Below, in pieces: positions 20,333 to 28,799 of a DNA stretch of 64,000 bases. Origin of the DNA: Pseudomonas fluorescens (GTDB taxonomy: Bacteria; Pseudomonadota; Gammaproteobacteria; Pseudomonadales; Pseudomonadaceae); NCBI RefSeq assembly GCF_018614775.1, contig NZ_JAGGOF010000001.1:35610-99609 (forward strand), in the 5' to 3' direction. The stretch's first letter is position 1; every line of letters starts with the position of its first letter. The notes under the pieces were generated by a model. The model worked only from the letters and a program-made list of their open reading frames with translations. It did no database searches and was not told the DNA's origin. The position numbers were made by a program, and so were the translations under genes.

Positions 20333-20343
20333 AACAACAACAA
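20333..20343 (+). promoter_or_regulatory. Candidate Crc/Hfq (CA) motif
   Basis: AACAACAACAA contains the AAnAAnAA catabolite-repression motif bound by Hfq/Crc in Pseudomonas. It overlaps the ATG of a short open frame and lies about 130 bases before the citrate-transporter start. Citrate uptake is a plausible Crc target. Confidence 0.55.
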
Positions 20344-20423
20344 TGGTGATCCTGATGTCCGCAGCTACCTACCCTGTCGCTTCAACTCCATCCGTCCGTC
20401 CCGAGCCCCGCATCCTGCGCTGA
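20343..20423 (+). CDS. Possible 26-codon leader peptide ahead of the citrate transporter
   Basis: A short open frame, beginning MVILMSAATYPVASTP and ending in a TGA, sits in the citrate-transporter leader and is in the same frame as the transporter. The Crc-type motif AACAACAACAA runs into its ATG. This is the position at which Hfq/Crc normally blocks translation of a target. There is no strong ribosome-binding site, so it could be non-coding leader RNA. A second ATG lies four codons inside. Confidence 0.35.
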   Translation: MVILMSAATYPVASTPSVRPEPRILR

Positions 20424-20471
20424 CCTGTCCGGTTCGCCTTTGCCCGCCGCGCCACGCCTGGAGTATTTCCC

Positions 20472-21779
20472 ATGCTGACTTTCCTTGGCTTTGCCATGGT
20501 CATCACGTTCATGTTCCTGATCATGACCAAGCGCCTGTCCGCGCTGATCGCCTTGATCATCATCCCGATCCTGTTCGCCCTGTTCGGTGGCTTCGCACCG
20601 AAAATCGGCCCGATGATGCTCGAAGGCATCACCAAGCTCGCCCCGACCGGGGTGATGCTGATGTTTGCCATTCTCTATTTTGCCCTGATGATCGACTCCG
20701 GCCTGTTCGACCCGGCCGTGCGCAAGATCCTCAAGCTGGTCAAGGGCGACCCGTTGAAAGTTTCGGTCGGCACCGCCGTTCTGGCGCTCGTCGTTTCCCT
20801 TGATGGTGACGGCGCGACCACTTACATGATCTGCGTGGCCGCGATGCTGCCGCTCTACAGCCGCATCGGCATGAGCCCACGGATCATGGCCGGCCTGATC
20901 ATCCTCGCCGGTGGCGTGATGAACATGACCCCTTGGGGCGGTCCGACGGCCCGTGCGGCCAGTGCCTTGCATGTGGATCCGTCCGACATCTTCGTGCCCA
21001 TGATTCCGGCGATGGCGTTCGGTGTGCTGGCGATCCTGGCAATTGCCTACCTGTATGGCAAACGCGAGCGGGCACGCCTGGGTGAATTGCACCTGGCCCA
21101 TGACGAAATCGACCACAGCGAAATCAGCGTGTCGCAGTTCCCGGACGCCCGTCGTCCGAAGCTGATCTGGTTCAACGGCGCATTGACCCTGGCCCTGATG
21201 TGCACCCTGATCGCCGGCCTGCTGCCGCTGCCGGTGCTGTTCATGGTGGCCTTCAGCATCGCCATGATCGTCAACTACCCGTGCCTGCAGCAGCAGAAAG
21301 ACCGCGTTGCGGCACACGCCGGCAGCGTATTGGCGGTGGTCGGGCTGATTTTCGCGGCGGGTATCTTCACCGGCATCCTGTCCGGTACCGGCATGGTCGA
21401 CGCCATGTCCAAGAGCCTGCTGGCGGTGATCCCGGACTTCCTTGGCCCGTACCTGGCGGTGATCACCGCGCTGGCGAGTATGCCGTTCACCTTCTTCATG
21501 TCGAACGATGCATTTTATTACGGTGTGTTACCGGTGCTCGCTGAAGCGGCCAGTCATTACGGCATCACCGCCGTGGAAATGGCCCGTGCCTCGATCGTCG
21601 GCCAGCCTGTCCACCTGTTGAGCCCGCTGGTTCCGTCGACGTACCTGTTGGTGGCCCTGGCCGGGATCGAGTTCGGCGATCACCAGCGCTTCACCCTGAA
21701 GTGGGCAGTGCTGGTGTGCCTGTGCATAATGGTTGCCGCCTTGCTGATGGGGATCTTTCCGCTGTTCAGCACTCTATAA
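20472..21779 (+). CDS. CitMHS-family citrate transporter
   Basis: 435-residue inner-membrane protein with about twelve hydrophobic segments. Features match the CitMHS metal-citrate/proton symporters: MLTFLGFAMVITFMFLIM at the start, SLDGDGATTYMICVAAMLPLY near residue 108, GGVMNMTPWGGPTARAA near 148, and FFMSNDAFYYGVLPVLAEA near 340. It imports citrate, usually with a divalent metal ion. GGAG lies eight bases before the ATG. The long leader holds a Crc-type motif and possible leader peptide; a hairpin follows the gene at 21793-21826. Confidence 0.93.
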   Translation: MLTFLGFAMVITFMFLIMTKRLSALIALIIIPILFALFGGFAPKIGPMMLEGITKLAPTGVMLMFAILYFALMIDSGLFDPAVRKILKLVKGDPLKVSVGTAVLALVVSLDGDGATTYMICVAAMLPLYSRIGMSPRIMAGLIILAGGVMNMTPWGGPTARAASALHVDPSDIFVPMIPAMAFGVLAILAIAYLYGKRERARLGELHLAHDEIDHSEISVSQFPDARRPKLIWFNGALTLALMCTLIAGLLPLPVLFMVAFSIAMIVNYPCLQQQKDRVAAHAGSVLAVVGLIFAAGIFTGILSGTGMVDAMSKSLLAVIPDFLGPYLAVITALASMPFTFFMSNDAFYYGVLPVLAEAASHYGITAVEMARASIVGQPVHLLSPLVPSTYLLVALAGIEFGDHQRFTLKWAVLVCLCIMVAALLMGIFPLFSTL

Positions 21780-21792
21780 AAGCAATGCCCCT

Positions 21793-21826
21793 GCGCCACG
21801 CCTTCAGGTAGCTGAAGACGCGGCGC
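21793..21826. terminator. Hairpin after the citrate transporter
   Basis: A 15-base stem GCGCCACGCCTTCAG / CTGAAGACGCGGCGC with two mismatches and a four-base loop. No T-run follows, so it may be an RNA-stabilising or Rho-related element rather than an intrinsic terminator. Confidence 0.5.
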
Positions 21827-21853
21827 GGCCTAACACTCGCTAAAGGAACTCAC

Positions 21854-22621
21854 ATGGAATGGCTGACCAACCCGGAAATCTGGGTTGCCTTCTTTACCCT
21901 GACCGCCCTGGAAATCGTCCTGGGCATCGACAACATCATCATGATCTCGATCCTGGTCAGTCGCATGCCCAAGCACATGCAGGCGCGCACCCGGATCTTC
22001 GGCCTGGCGCTGGCCATGGTCACGCGGATCCTGTTGCTGCTGTCCATCACCTGGGTGATGCGCCTGACCGCCGATTTGTTCGAAGTGTTCGGTCAGGGCA
22101 TCTCCGGTCGTGACCTGATCCTGTTCTTCGGTGGCCTGTTCCTGTTGTGGAAAAGCTCCCAGGAGATGTACCACGCGCTGGAAGGCGAAGATGAGAACAG
22201 CGACGAGCCTTCGGGCAAGGGTGGCAACTTCCTCTACACCATTATCCAGATCGCCATCATCGACATCGTGTTCTCCCTGGACTCGGTCATCACCGCGGTC
22301 GGCATGGTGTCCCATGTCCCGGTGATGGTGGCGGCAATCATCGTCGCGGTGCTGGTGATGATGCTGGCCTCGGGCACCATCAGCGCCTTCATCGACAAGC
22401 ACCCATCGCTGAAAATGCTGGCGCTGTCGTTCCTGCTGGTGGTGGGTACCGTACTGATCGCCGAGTCGTTCGATGTGCACGTGCCAAAAGGCTACGTCTA
22501 CTTCGCCATGGCCTTCTCCCTGGCGGTGGAAGCCATCAACATCAAGATGCGCACCGCGATTGCACGCAAGCGCAAGCAGCAGGACCCGGTAAAACTGCGC
22601 AAGGATGTACCGGGTCAGTAA
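21854..22621 (+). CDS. TerC-family integral membrane protein
   Basis: 255-residue membrane protein with about seven transmembrane helices. Family motifs are EIVLGIDNIIMISILVSRMP near residue 16 and IDIVFSLDSVITAVGMV near 137; the paired acidic residues in these helices are characteristic of TerC/YegH-type metal-ion exporters. Members export manganese or are linked to tellurite and metal stress; the ion cannot be assigned here. AAAGGAACTC precedes the ATG and a strong terminator follows. Confidence 0.93.
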   Translation: MEWLTNPEIWVAFFTLTALEIVLGIDNIIMISILVSRMPKHMQARTRIFGLALAMVTRILLLLSITWVMRLTADLFEVFGQGISGRDLILFFGGLFLLWKSSQEMYHALEGEDENSDEPSGKGGNFLYTIIQIAIIDIVFSLDSVITAVGMVSHVPVMVAAIIVAVLVMMLASGTISAFIDKHPSLKMLALSFLLVVGTVLIAESFDVHVPKGYVYFAMAFSLAVEAINIKMRTAIARKRKQQDPVKLRKDVPGQ

Positions 22622-22642
22622 CTGAACGTAGCAGTGCACGAA

Positions 22643-22665
22643 GGGGCTCTTTGGAGCCCCTTTTT
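22643..22665 (+). terminator. Intrinsic terminator after the TerC gene
   Basis: GGGGCTC-TTTG-GAGCCCC stem-loop followed directly by TTTTT, 21 bases after the stop codon. Confidence 0.92.
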
Positions 22666-22699
22666 CATGCCTGCCCGAAAGCGGCCTAGCCAGGACCCA

Positions 22700-22788
22700 T
22701 GTGGGAGCGAGCCTGCTCGCGATAGCGATGTGACAGTTGGCACTGCGGTGGCTGATGCACCGCTATCGCGAGCAGGCTCGCTCCCACA
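22700..22788. repeat. REP doublet (REPIN-like)
   Basis: Inverted pair of GTGGGAGCGAGCCTGCTCGC and its complement with a 33-base spacer, between the TerC and Na/Pi genes. Confidence 0.9.
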
Positions 22789-22957
22789 AGGAACCTTTGT
22801 TGTCCTGTCTCCTGTCTTCATGACAGTTTTGTTTCAATCAATTCTTTAGCTGTGCAATGCTGGCGTTCGAACCGTTCGCCAACTACAGCTTAAGTACAAC
22901 AACAGACCATGTCGCATCGCCAATTTGTCCCTTTGGGACGTTAACAGGGGGCTCCTC

Positions 22958-24616
22958 ATGCTGACCCTGCTGAATCTACTCTCCGCCGTGGCCCTGCTCA
23001 TCTGGGGGACGCACATCGTCCGTACCGGCATCTTGCGGGTCTATGGGTCGAACCTGCGCCATGTCATCGGCCAGAACATGTCCAGGCGCTGGCTGGCGTT
23101 CCTGGCGGGCATCACGGTCACGGCCATGGTCCAGAGCAGCAACGCCACGGCGATGCTCGTCACCTCCTTCGTCGGCCAGGGCCTGATGGCGCTGACCCCG
23201 GCCCTGGCGACCATGCTCGGCGCCGATGTCGGCACCGCACTGATGGCCCGGGTGCTGACCCTGGACCTGTCGTGGCTGTCGCCGCTGCTGATCTTCCTCG
23301 GGGTGATTTTTTTCCTTTCGCGCAAACAGACCCGTGCCGGGCAAATGGGCCGGGTCGGCATCGGCCTGGGCCTGATCATCCTGGCCCTGCAACTGATCGT
23401 CGAAGCGGCTGCGCCCATCACCCACGCCCAAGGCGTAAAGGTAATCTTCGCCTCGCTGACCGGCGACATCCTCCTCGACGCGTTGATCGGTGCGCTGTTC
23501 GCGATGATCTCGTATTCCAGCCTGGCCGCCGTGCTGCTGACCGCGACCCTGGCCGGCGCGGCGGTGATCAGCCTGCCAGTGGCCATCGGCCTGGTGATCG
23601 GCGCCAACATCGGCAGCGGCGTGTTGGCGTTTCTCAGCACCAGCATGCAGAACGCCGCCGGGCGCCAGGTGGCGCTGGGCAGCCTGCTCTACAAGCTGAT
23701 CGGCCTGTTGCTGATCATTCCAGTGCTTGACCCGCTGGTCGGCTGGCTGGACAGCCTGGCTTTCAGCGCCCAGGAAACGGTGATCGGCTTCCACCTGCTC
23801 TACAACACCGTGCGCTGCCTGGTGCTGTTGCCCAGCGTCGCGTCGATGGCCAGGCTCTGTGCCTGGCTGCTGCCGGAGCGCCCGGAGACCAACGGCACGG
23901 CCAAGCCCCGGCACCTGGACCTCACGGCCCTGGCCACGCCAAGCCTGGCGCTGGCAAACGCCGCCCGGGAAACCCTGCGCATCGGCGACCTGATCGAAAA
24001 CATGCTCGAAGCCATGCTCGATGTCCTGAACGGCCAGCAGAGCGCCGTTACCCAGGAAGTGCGGCGCATGAGTGACGACGTCGAGGCGCTGTGCAGCACC
24101 ATCAAGTTGTACCTGGCGCAAATGCCCCGGGAAGACCTCAGCGAACAGGACAGCCGTCGCTGGGCGGAGATCATCGAGCTGGCGATCAACCTGAAGCTGG
24201 CCAGCGACCTCATCGAACGCATGCTGCGCAAGGTCCAGCAGCAGAAAACCTCGCAACGCCGGTCCTTTTCCGATGTGGGCCTGGAAGAGTTGGCCGGGTT
24301 GCACAGCCAATTGATTGCCAACCTGCGGCTGGGCATGTCGGTGTTTCTCAGTGCCGACCGGGAAAGCGCTCGCCATTTGCTGCGTGAGAAACGGCGCTTT
24401 CGGGCGCAGGAACGGCGCATGGCCCACGCCCACGTCAGCCGTCTGCAACGCAAGATCCTGCAAAGCCTGGAGACCAGTGCCCTGCACCTGGAGCTGATTG
24501 CCGACATGCGCCGCCTGAACTCGCTGTTCTGCGGCAGCGCCTACGTGGTGCTGGAGAGCGCCGAGATCGGCGCGCTGTCGGCGGATGAAATAGCGGACAT
24601 CAACCATTCGCCTTGA
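22958..24616 (+). CDS. Na/Pi cotransporter family protein (NptA/PhoU-like)
   Basis: 552-residue protein. About residues 1-310 form the two-repeat membrane core, with the glutamine-serine signature VQSSNATAMLVTSFVGQGL near residue 58 and a second repeat ISYSSLAAVLLTATLAGA near 183. Residues about 345-545 form a helical PhoU-like cytoplasmic domain. It probably moves phosphate with sodium, or senses it; a role in nucleotide-signal control is known for some relatives but cannot be shown here. The ATG at 22958 follows AGGGGG and is preferred to an in-frame TTG eleven codons upstream. It overlaps no neighbour, and the M16 peptidase gene starts 59 bases later. Confidence 0.9.
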   Translation: MLTLLNLLSAVALLIWGTHIVRTGILRVYGSNLRHVIGQNMSRRWLAFLAGITVTAMVQSSNATAMLVTSFVGQGLMALTPALATMLGADVGTALMARVLTLDLSWLSPLLIFLGVIFFLSRKQTRAGQMGRVGIGLGLIILALQLIVEAAAPITHAQGVKVIFASLTGDILLDALIGALFAMISYSSLAAVLLTATLAGAAVISLPVAIGLVIGANIGSGVLAFLSTSMQNAAGRQVALGSLLYKLIGLLLIIPVLDPLVGWLDSLAFSAQETVIGFHLLYNTVRCLVLLPSVASMARLCAWLLPERPETNGTAKPRHLDLTALATPSLALANAARETLRIGDLIENMLEAMLDVLNGQQSAVTQEVRRMSDDVEALCSTIKLYLAQMPREDLSEQDSRRWAEIIELAINLKLASDLIERMLRKVQQQKTSQRRSFSDVGLEELAGLHSQLIANLRLGMSVFLSADRESARHLLREKRRFRAQERRMAHAHVSRLQRKILQSLETSALHLELIADMRRLNSLFCGSAYVVLESAEIGALSADEIADINHSP

Positions 24617-24675
24617 ACATCTGGCGCATTGTCCAGTCAGTAGGATTGGACTGTCAGTCGCCAGGAAGCCGTTTT

Positions 24676-26052
24676 ATGCGTGGTCTGTTACTCACCCTTT
24701 TCTTGCTTGGCTCGCTGCCTGCGGTTGCCCTGGACCGGTTTCAGGTCGAAGGTTATGCCTTGCCCAACGGCATGCAACTGCTGCTCAAGCCCGGCAGTGA
24801 GCGCGGGCATGTGGCGATTCGCCTGGTGGTCGGCGTGGGCCTGGACGACTTCAGTTGTGCCGATAAAGAGCTGCCGCATCTGCTTGAGCATTTATTGTTC
24901 AGTGGCATCGACGAGACAGGCGAAGGCGGTCTGGAGGAGCGTATGCAGGCGTTGGGGGGTGAGTGGAACGCCTTCACCAACAACGCCGACACCACATTCG
25001 TCATCGAGGCGCCGGCGGCCAATCAGCGCAAGGTCCTGGACCTGCTGATGGCGTTGCTCACCCGCACCCGAATCGACGAAACAGCCCTGGACGCGGCCAA
25101 ACGCGTGGTGGAACGCGAAGACGGCGGCCACTACACCCATTTGCAACGCTGGCTCGATCATCAGGACCTGGGACACAAGGCCAGCAACCAATTGGCGGTG
25201 GAACTGGGCCTGCGTTGCGCGGAGCGGGCCGAGGTCGAGCACCTGACCCTCGCCCGCCTCGAGCAAGTGCGCAAGGCCTGGTACGCCCCCAACAACATGA
25301 CGTTGATCGTGGTCGGCGATCTCGATCGGTTGCTGCCGGCCTACCTGGAGCGCACCTTTGGTCAACTCAAGCCGGTCGAGCCCAGCGAGCACGAGGCACT
25401 GCCGCAGATCCGCTACAGCGCCGTCACCAAGCGCAACCTGATCCACGGCCTGGTCGGCAATAGCGCCAAGCTCCACTGGCTGTTCCCCGAGCCCGTGTTG
25501 GACGAACAACACGACGAAACCTTCGACCTGCTCAAGGACTACCTGGACTGGGCGCTCTATCGCCAGCTGCGCCTGGCCCGCAGCCTGTCCTACGGGCCGT
25601 GGACGGAGCGGGAGGTGTTCGGCGGCGTCGGCTTCTTCAGCCTGAACACGGACCTGGCCCGCGAAGACCTGCCCCAAGCCGAGCAGGCGCTCGAAGAGCT
25701 GCGCAAAACCTTGCTCAGAGACGGCCTGGACCCCACCAGCTTCGTGCGGATCAAACGCGCGGCCATCGCCCATCAATCCTGGGCGGTTCAAGGCAACAGC
25801 GCCTTGGCCGATTACTACTGGAGCGCCCTGGGTGATTACGAGGACGGCCGCTTCGCCAACCCGGCGTTGCGCATGCAGTCGGTAAGTCTGGATCAGGCCA
25901 ACCTGGCGCTGCGCGAACTGCTCAAGGACCCTGGCTATCTGCGTATCGAGAAGCCATTGCTCAGTGATGATGAGCTGGTCTGGGGGCTGGGCGGTTTGCT
26001 CGGGGTGTTGCTGCTGGGGTTGGTGATGTGGCGATGGCGCCGCCGGATATGA
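24676..26052 (+). CDS. M16-family zinc peptidase, membrane-anchored
   Basis: 458-residue protein with a signal peptide (about 1-18) and one C-terminal transmembrane helix (about 434-453, ending RWRRRI). The inverted zinc motif HLLEH is at residues 68-72 and the third ligand is probably Glu148 in the VVEREDGG segment, so the catalytic site is intact. The fold is that of insulinase/processing-peptidase half-enzymes, predicted periplasmic and tethered to the inner membrane. The ATG at 24676 follows AGGAAG with seven bases spacing and starts a proper signal sequence; an earlier in-frame start overlaps the previous gene. Confidence 0.9.
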   Translation: MRGLLLTLFLLGSLPAVALDRFQVEGYALPNGMQLLLKPGSERGHVAIRLVVGVGLDDFSCADKELPHLLEHLLFSGIDETGEGGLEERMQALGGEWNAFTNNADTTFVIEAPAANQRKVLDLLMALLTRTRIDETALDAAKRVVEREDGGHYTHLQRWLDHQDLGHKASNQLAVELGLRCAERAEVEHLTLARLEQVRKAWYAPNNMTLIVVGDLDRLLPAYLERTFGQLKPVEPSEHEALPQIRYSAVTKRNLIHGLVGNSAKLHWLFPEPVLDEQHDETFDLLKDYLDWALYRQLRLARSLSYGPWTEREVFGGVGFFSLNTDLAREDLPQAEQALEELRKTLLRDGLDPTSFVRIKRAAIAHQSWAVQGNSALADYYWSALGDYEDGRFANPALRMQSVSLDQANLALRELLKDPGYLRIEKPLLSDDELVWGLGGLLGVLLLGLVMWRWRRRI

Positions 26053-26063
26053 GGAAGCAGAAC

Positions 26064-26151
26064 CTGTGGGAGCGAGGTTTGCCCGCGATGAAGTTGATGA
26101 GGTCTTTCAGAATAGCGGCGCCTGTATCGCGAGCAAGCTTTGCTCCCACAG
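26064..26151. repeat. Diverged REP doublet
   Basis: CTGTGGGAGCGAGGTTTGCCCGC and, 35 bases later, GCGAGCAAGCTTTGCTCCCACAG in opposite orientation. The arms are a variant of the main family. Confidence 0.8.
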
Positions 26152-26248
26152 TCCCCCCAGCACAGAAGCGGATACGAACCTCGCTATGCCGATGCCCGGA
26201 CGCTACTCTGTCAGGGATATTTCCTACGACTTACTGTGAAACCGCCTA

Positions 26249-27256
26249 ATGCAGAACCTGCCGCACTTTATCCAGCGCATCCTTGAATTGATAAAGCGCT
26301 ACCCCGGGGTCATTGCGTTCGGTGGTTTCATCTCCGGGGCTGGCAGTTTCATCCTGGTCGACCGCCAGCAGGGCCTGGCGACCTGGATCGCGGTCATGAT
26401 GCTGGTGAGCTGGCTCTGGCTGATGGTGGAGAACAGCATGACCCGGCTGTTCGCGCGGATTTTCAAGCGGGAGATCCCCCAGCCGCTGCTGCGTTACGCC
26501 ACACAGATGATTCACCAGGAAAGCCTGTTTTTCGTCCTGCCGTTTTTCTTCATCACCACCACCTGGAACAGCAGCCAGTTCATTTTTACCGGATTGCTCG
26601 GGGCGGCAGCGCTGATCTCGATCATTGACCCGCTGTATTACAAATGGCTGGCGCCGCGACGCTGGGCATTCCTGGCGTTGCACACGCTGACGCTGTTCGC
26701 TGCCCTGCTCACCGCGTTGCCGGTCATTGTGCACCTGACCACTGACCAGAGCTTCAAGCTGGCGCTGGGCATCTCCATGGTGCTGTCGTTCCCGAGCCTG
26801 GCGTCGATTTTCCCGATCCGCACGGTGCGCAACGCCGTGGCGATTCTGTGCATCACCCTCGGGATAGGCGCCGCCGGCTGGGTGCTGCGTTCCTGGGTGC
26901 CGCCGGCCACGTTGTGGATGACCGAAGTGGCGATCAGCACCCAACTGGAGGACCGCACGCCCGGCGCCAGCCTGCAGGAAGTCAGCGCCGCACAGATCCG
27001 TGGCAACGGCCTGTACGCTTATACCGCCGTCAACGCGCCGCGTGGGCTGGATGAGCGGATTTACCATGTCTGGCAGTTCAACGGCAAAGAGGTGGACCGC
27101 ATCGCCCTGGACATCCATGGCGGGCGCAAGGAAGGCTATCGCGCCTGGACCCACAAGCAGAACTTCCCGGACAACCCGGTGGGCAAATGGCAAGTGCGGG
27201 TGCTGACGGAAAATGGCCAGATGATTGGGGTGTTGCGGTTCGATGTGACTGATTGA
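26249..27256 (+). CDS. DUF5924-type membrane protein with a DUF2914 domain
   Basis: 335-residue protein. The first 220 residues contain about six hydrophobic helices (for example YPGVIAFGGFISGAGSFIL, LFFVLPFFFITTTW and AVAILCITLGIGAAGWVL). The last 110 residues form a soluble domain resembling DUF2914, ending with YHVWQFNGKEVDRIALDIHGGRK and GKWQVRVLTENGQMIG. No enzymatic motif is visible, and the function is unknown. It stands between two REP doublets. The domain names are given from memory of similar Pseudomonas annotations. Confidence 0.82.
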   Translation: MQNLPHFIQRILELIKRYPGVIAFGGFISGAGSFILVDRQQGLATWIAVMMLVSWLWLMVENSMTRLFARIFKREIPQPLLRYATQMIHQESLFFVLPFFFITTTWNSSQFIFTGLLGAAALISIIDPLYYKWLAPRRWAFLALHTLTLFAALLTALPVIVHLTTDQSFKLALGISMVLSFPSLASIFPIRTVRNAVAILCITLGIGAAGWVLRSWVPPATLWMTEVAISTQLEDRTPGASLQEVSAAQIRGNGLYAYTAVNAPRGLDERIYHVWQFNGKEVDRIALDIHGGRKEGYRAWTHKQNFPDNPVGKWQVRVLTENGQMIGVLRFDVTD

Positions 27257-27270
27257 AGCAGATCAGTTAA

Positions 27271-27359
27271 GTGGGAGCGGGCTTGCTCGCGAAAGCGTCG
27301 GCATAGTCAACATTGATATTGACTGACCCTCCGCTTTCGCGAGCAAGCCCGCTCCCACG
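27271..27359. repeat. REP doublet (variant arms)
   Basis: GTGGGAGCGGGCTTGCTCGC and its inverse GCGAGCAAGCCCGCTCCCAC, with internal AAAGC/GCTTT extensions, about 31 bases apart, between convergent genes. Confidence 0.88.
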
Positions 27360-27375
27360 GGTTTCGTTGCTTGTC

Positions 27376-28605
27376 TCAGCCAAAGAACCAGTAGCAAACC
27401 CCGATTGCCGCCACGACACCGGCCAGCTCGGCCAGCAACGCGCAACCCACTGCATGGCGCGCCCGCTGGATGCCGACGGCGCCGAAATAAACGGCCAGCA
27501 CGTAGAACGTGGTCTCGGTGCTGCCCTGGATGGTTGCTGCCACCAGCGCCGGGAAGCTGTCCACCCCCGACGTCTTCATGGTTTCGATCAACATCGCCCG
27601 GGCGGCGCTACCCGAGAATGGCTTGACCATGGCGGTCGGCAAGGCATCGACGAAACGCGTGTCCCAGCCGGCCCACGCCACTAGGTGCCGGATACCGTCC
27701 AGGCCGAAATCCAGCGCGCCCGAAGCCCGCAGCACGCCGACCGCGCAGAGCATCGCCACCAGGTACGGCAGCAGGTTCCTGGCGACGTCGAACCCCTCCT
27801 TGGCGCCTTCGACGAAGGCTTCATACACCTTGACCTTGCGCAGCGCGCCCACCACCAGGAACAGGATGATCAGGCCAAACAACGTCAGGTTGCCCAGGAT
27901 CGATGACAACCCGGCCAACGCCGTGGCCGACAGCGTTGCCAACAGCGCCATGAAACCGCCCAGCGCCAGCGCACCCGGAATCAGATAAGCCAGCACCACG
28001 GGGTCCCACAATCGTAAACGCTGCATGAAGGCGACGGATAGCAGCCCCATGAGCGTCGATGCACTGGTGGCGATCAGGATCGGCAGGAACACCAGGGTCG
28101 GGTCCGGCGCGCCTTGCTGGGCGCGGTACATGAAGATCGTCACCGGCAGCAGCGTCAGCGACGAGGCGTTGAGCACCAGGAACAGGATCTGCGCATTGCT
28201 GGCGATGGTCGGGCTGGGGTTGAGGTCCTGCAGGGCGCGCATGGCCTTGAGGCCAATGGGCGTGGCTGCGTTGTCGAGGCCCAGGCCGTTGGCCGCGAAG
28301 TTCAGGGTGATCAGGCCGATGGCCGGGTGGCCGGCCGGCACTTCCGGCATCAGGCGCAGAAACAACGGGCCGAGGGCCTTGGCCAGCCAGTCGACGATCC
28401 CGGCCTTCTCGGCAATCCGCAGGAACCCCAGCCACAGGGTCAAGGTGCCAAACAGCAGCACCATCACCTCCACCGACAACTTGGCCATGGCGAAAATGCT
28501 TTCCACCATCGCGGCGAAGATCCCGGCGTTGCCGCCGACCAGCCACTGCGCCAGCGCCGACACGGCTGCCACGATAAAGAAGCCAAGCCACAGGCCATTG
28601 AGCAT
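27376..28605 (-). CDS. SpmA/SpmB-type nucleoside-recognition membrane protein (fusion)
   Basis: 409-residue inner-membrane protein with two nucleoside-recognition (Gate) halves: the N-terminal SpmA-like half, with ITLNFAANGLGLDNAATPIGLKAM near residue 100, and the C-terminal SpmB-like half, with LPTAMVKPFSGSAARAML near 324 and ATIQGSTETTFYVLAVYFGAVG near 358. In Bacillus, SpmA and SpmB are separate and affect spore-core dehydration; in non-sporulating Gram-negatives the fused protein has no settled role. GGGGGA precedes the ATG. Confidence 0.88.
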   Translation of the reverse strand: MLNGLWLGFFIVAAVSALAQWLVGGNAGIFAAMVESIFAMAKLSVEVMVLLFGTLTLWLGFLRIAEKAGIVDWLAKALGPLFLRLMPEVPAGHPAIGLITLNFAANGLGLDNAATPIGLKAMRALQDLNPSPTIASNAQILFLVLNASSLTLLPVTIFMYRAQQGAPDPTLVFLPILIATSASTLMGLLSVAFMQRLRLWDPVVLAYLIPGALALGGFMALLATLSATALAGLSSILGNLTLFGLIILFLVVGALRKVKVYEAFVEGAKEGFDVARNLLPYLVAMLCAVGVLRASGALDFGLDGIRHLVAWAGWDTRFVDALPTAMVKPFSGSAARAMLIETMKTSGVDSFPALVAATIQGSTETTFYVLAVYFGAVGIQRARHAVGCALLAELAGVVAAIGVCYWFFG

Positions 28606-28694
28606 CGGTTGAATCCCCCGGAAGATGCCGCGAATGATAGCGGGGCTGGCAGAAACGACAAACCCCGGATTTCTCCGGGGCTTGCCTGTTTCAC

Positions 28695-28785
28695 TGTGGG
28701 AGCGAGCCTGCTCGCGATGGCGGAGTGTCAGCCTATATTGATGTCGACAGACCTGACGCTATCGCGAGCAGGCTCGCTCCCACAG
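28695..28785. repeat. REP doublet (REPIN-like)
   Basis: TGTGGGAGCGAGCCTGCTCGC and its inverse about 35 bases apart, just after the gltP stop codon on the minus strand. Confidence 0.9.
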
Positions 28786-28799
28786 GGGCATGCGAGCCC

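Noticed and set aside
19786..20343. Upstream extension of the atypical SDR gene to 405 codons
   Set aside because: The extension is antisense to the DOPA-dioxygenase-like gene, and the ATG at 19785 has a good ribosome-binding site and gives the correct family start.
22976..24607. 543-codon minus-strand open frame
   Set aside because: It lies entirely opposite the Na/Pi cotransporter gene and its product is a Gln/His/Ala-rich low-complexity string without family features.
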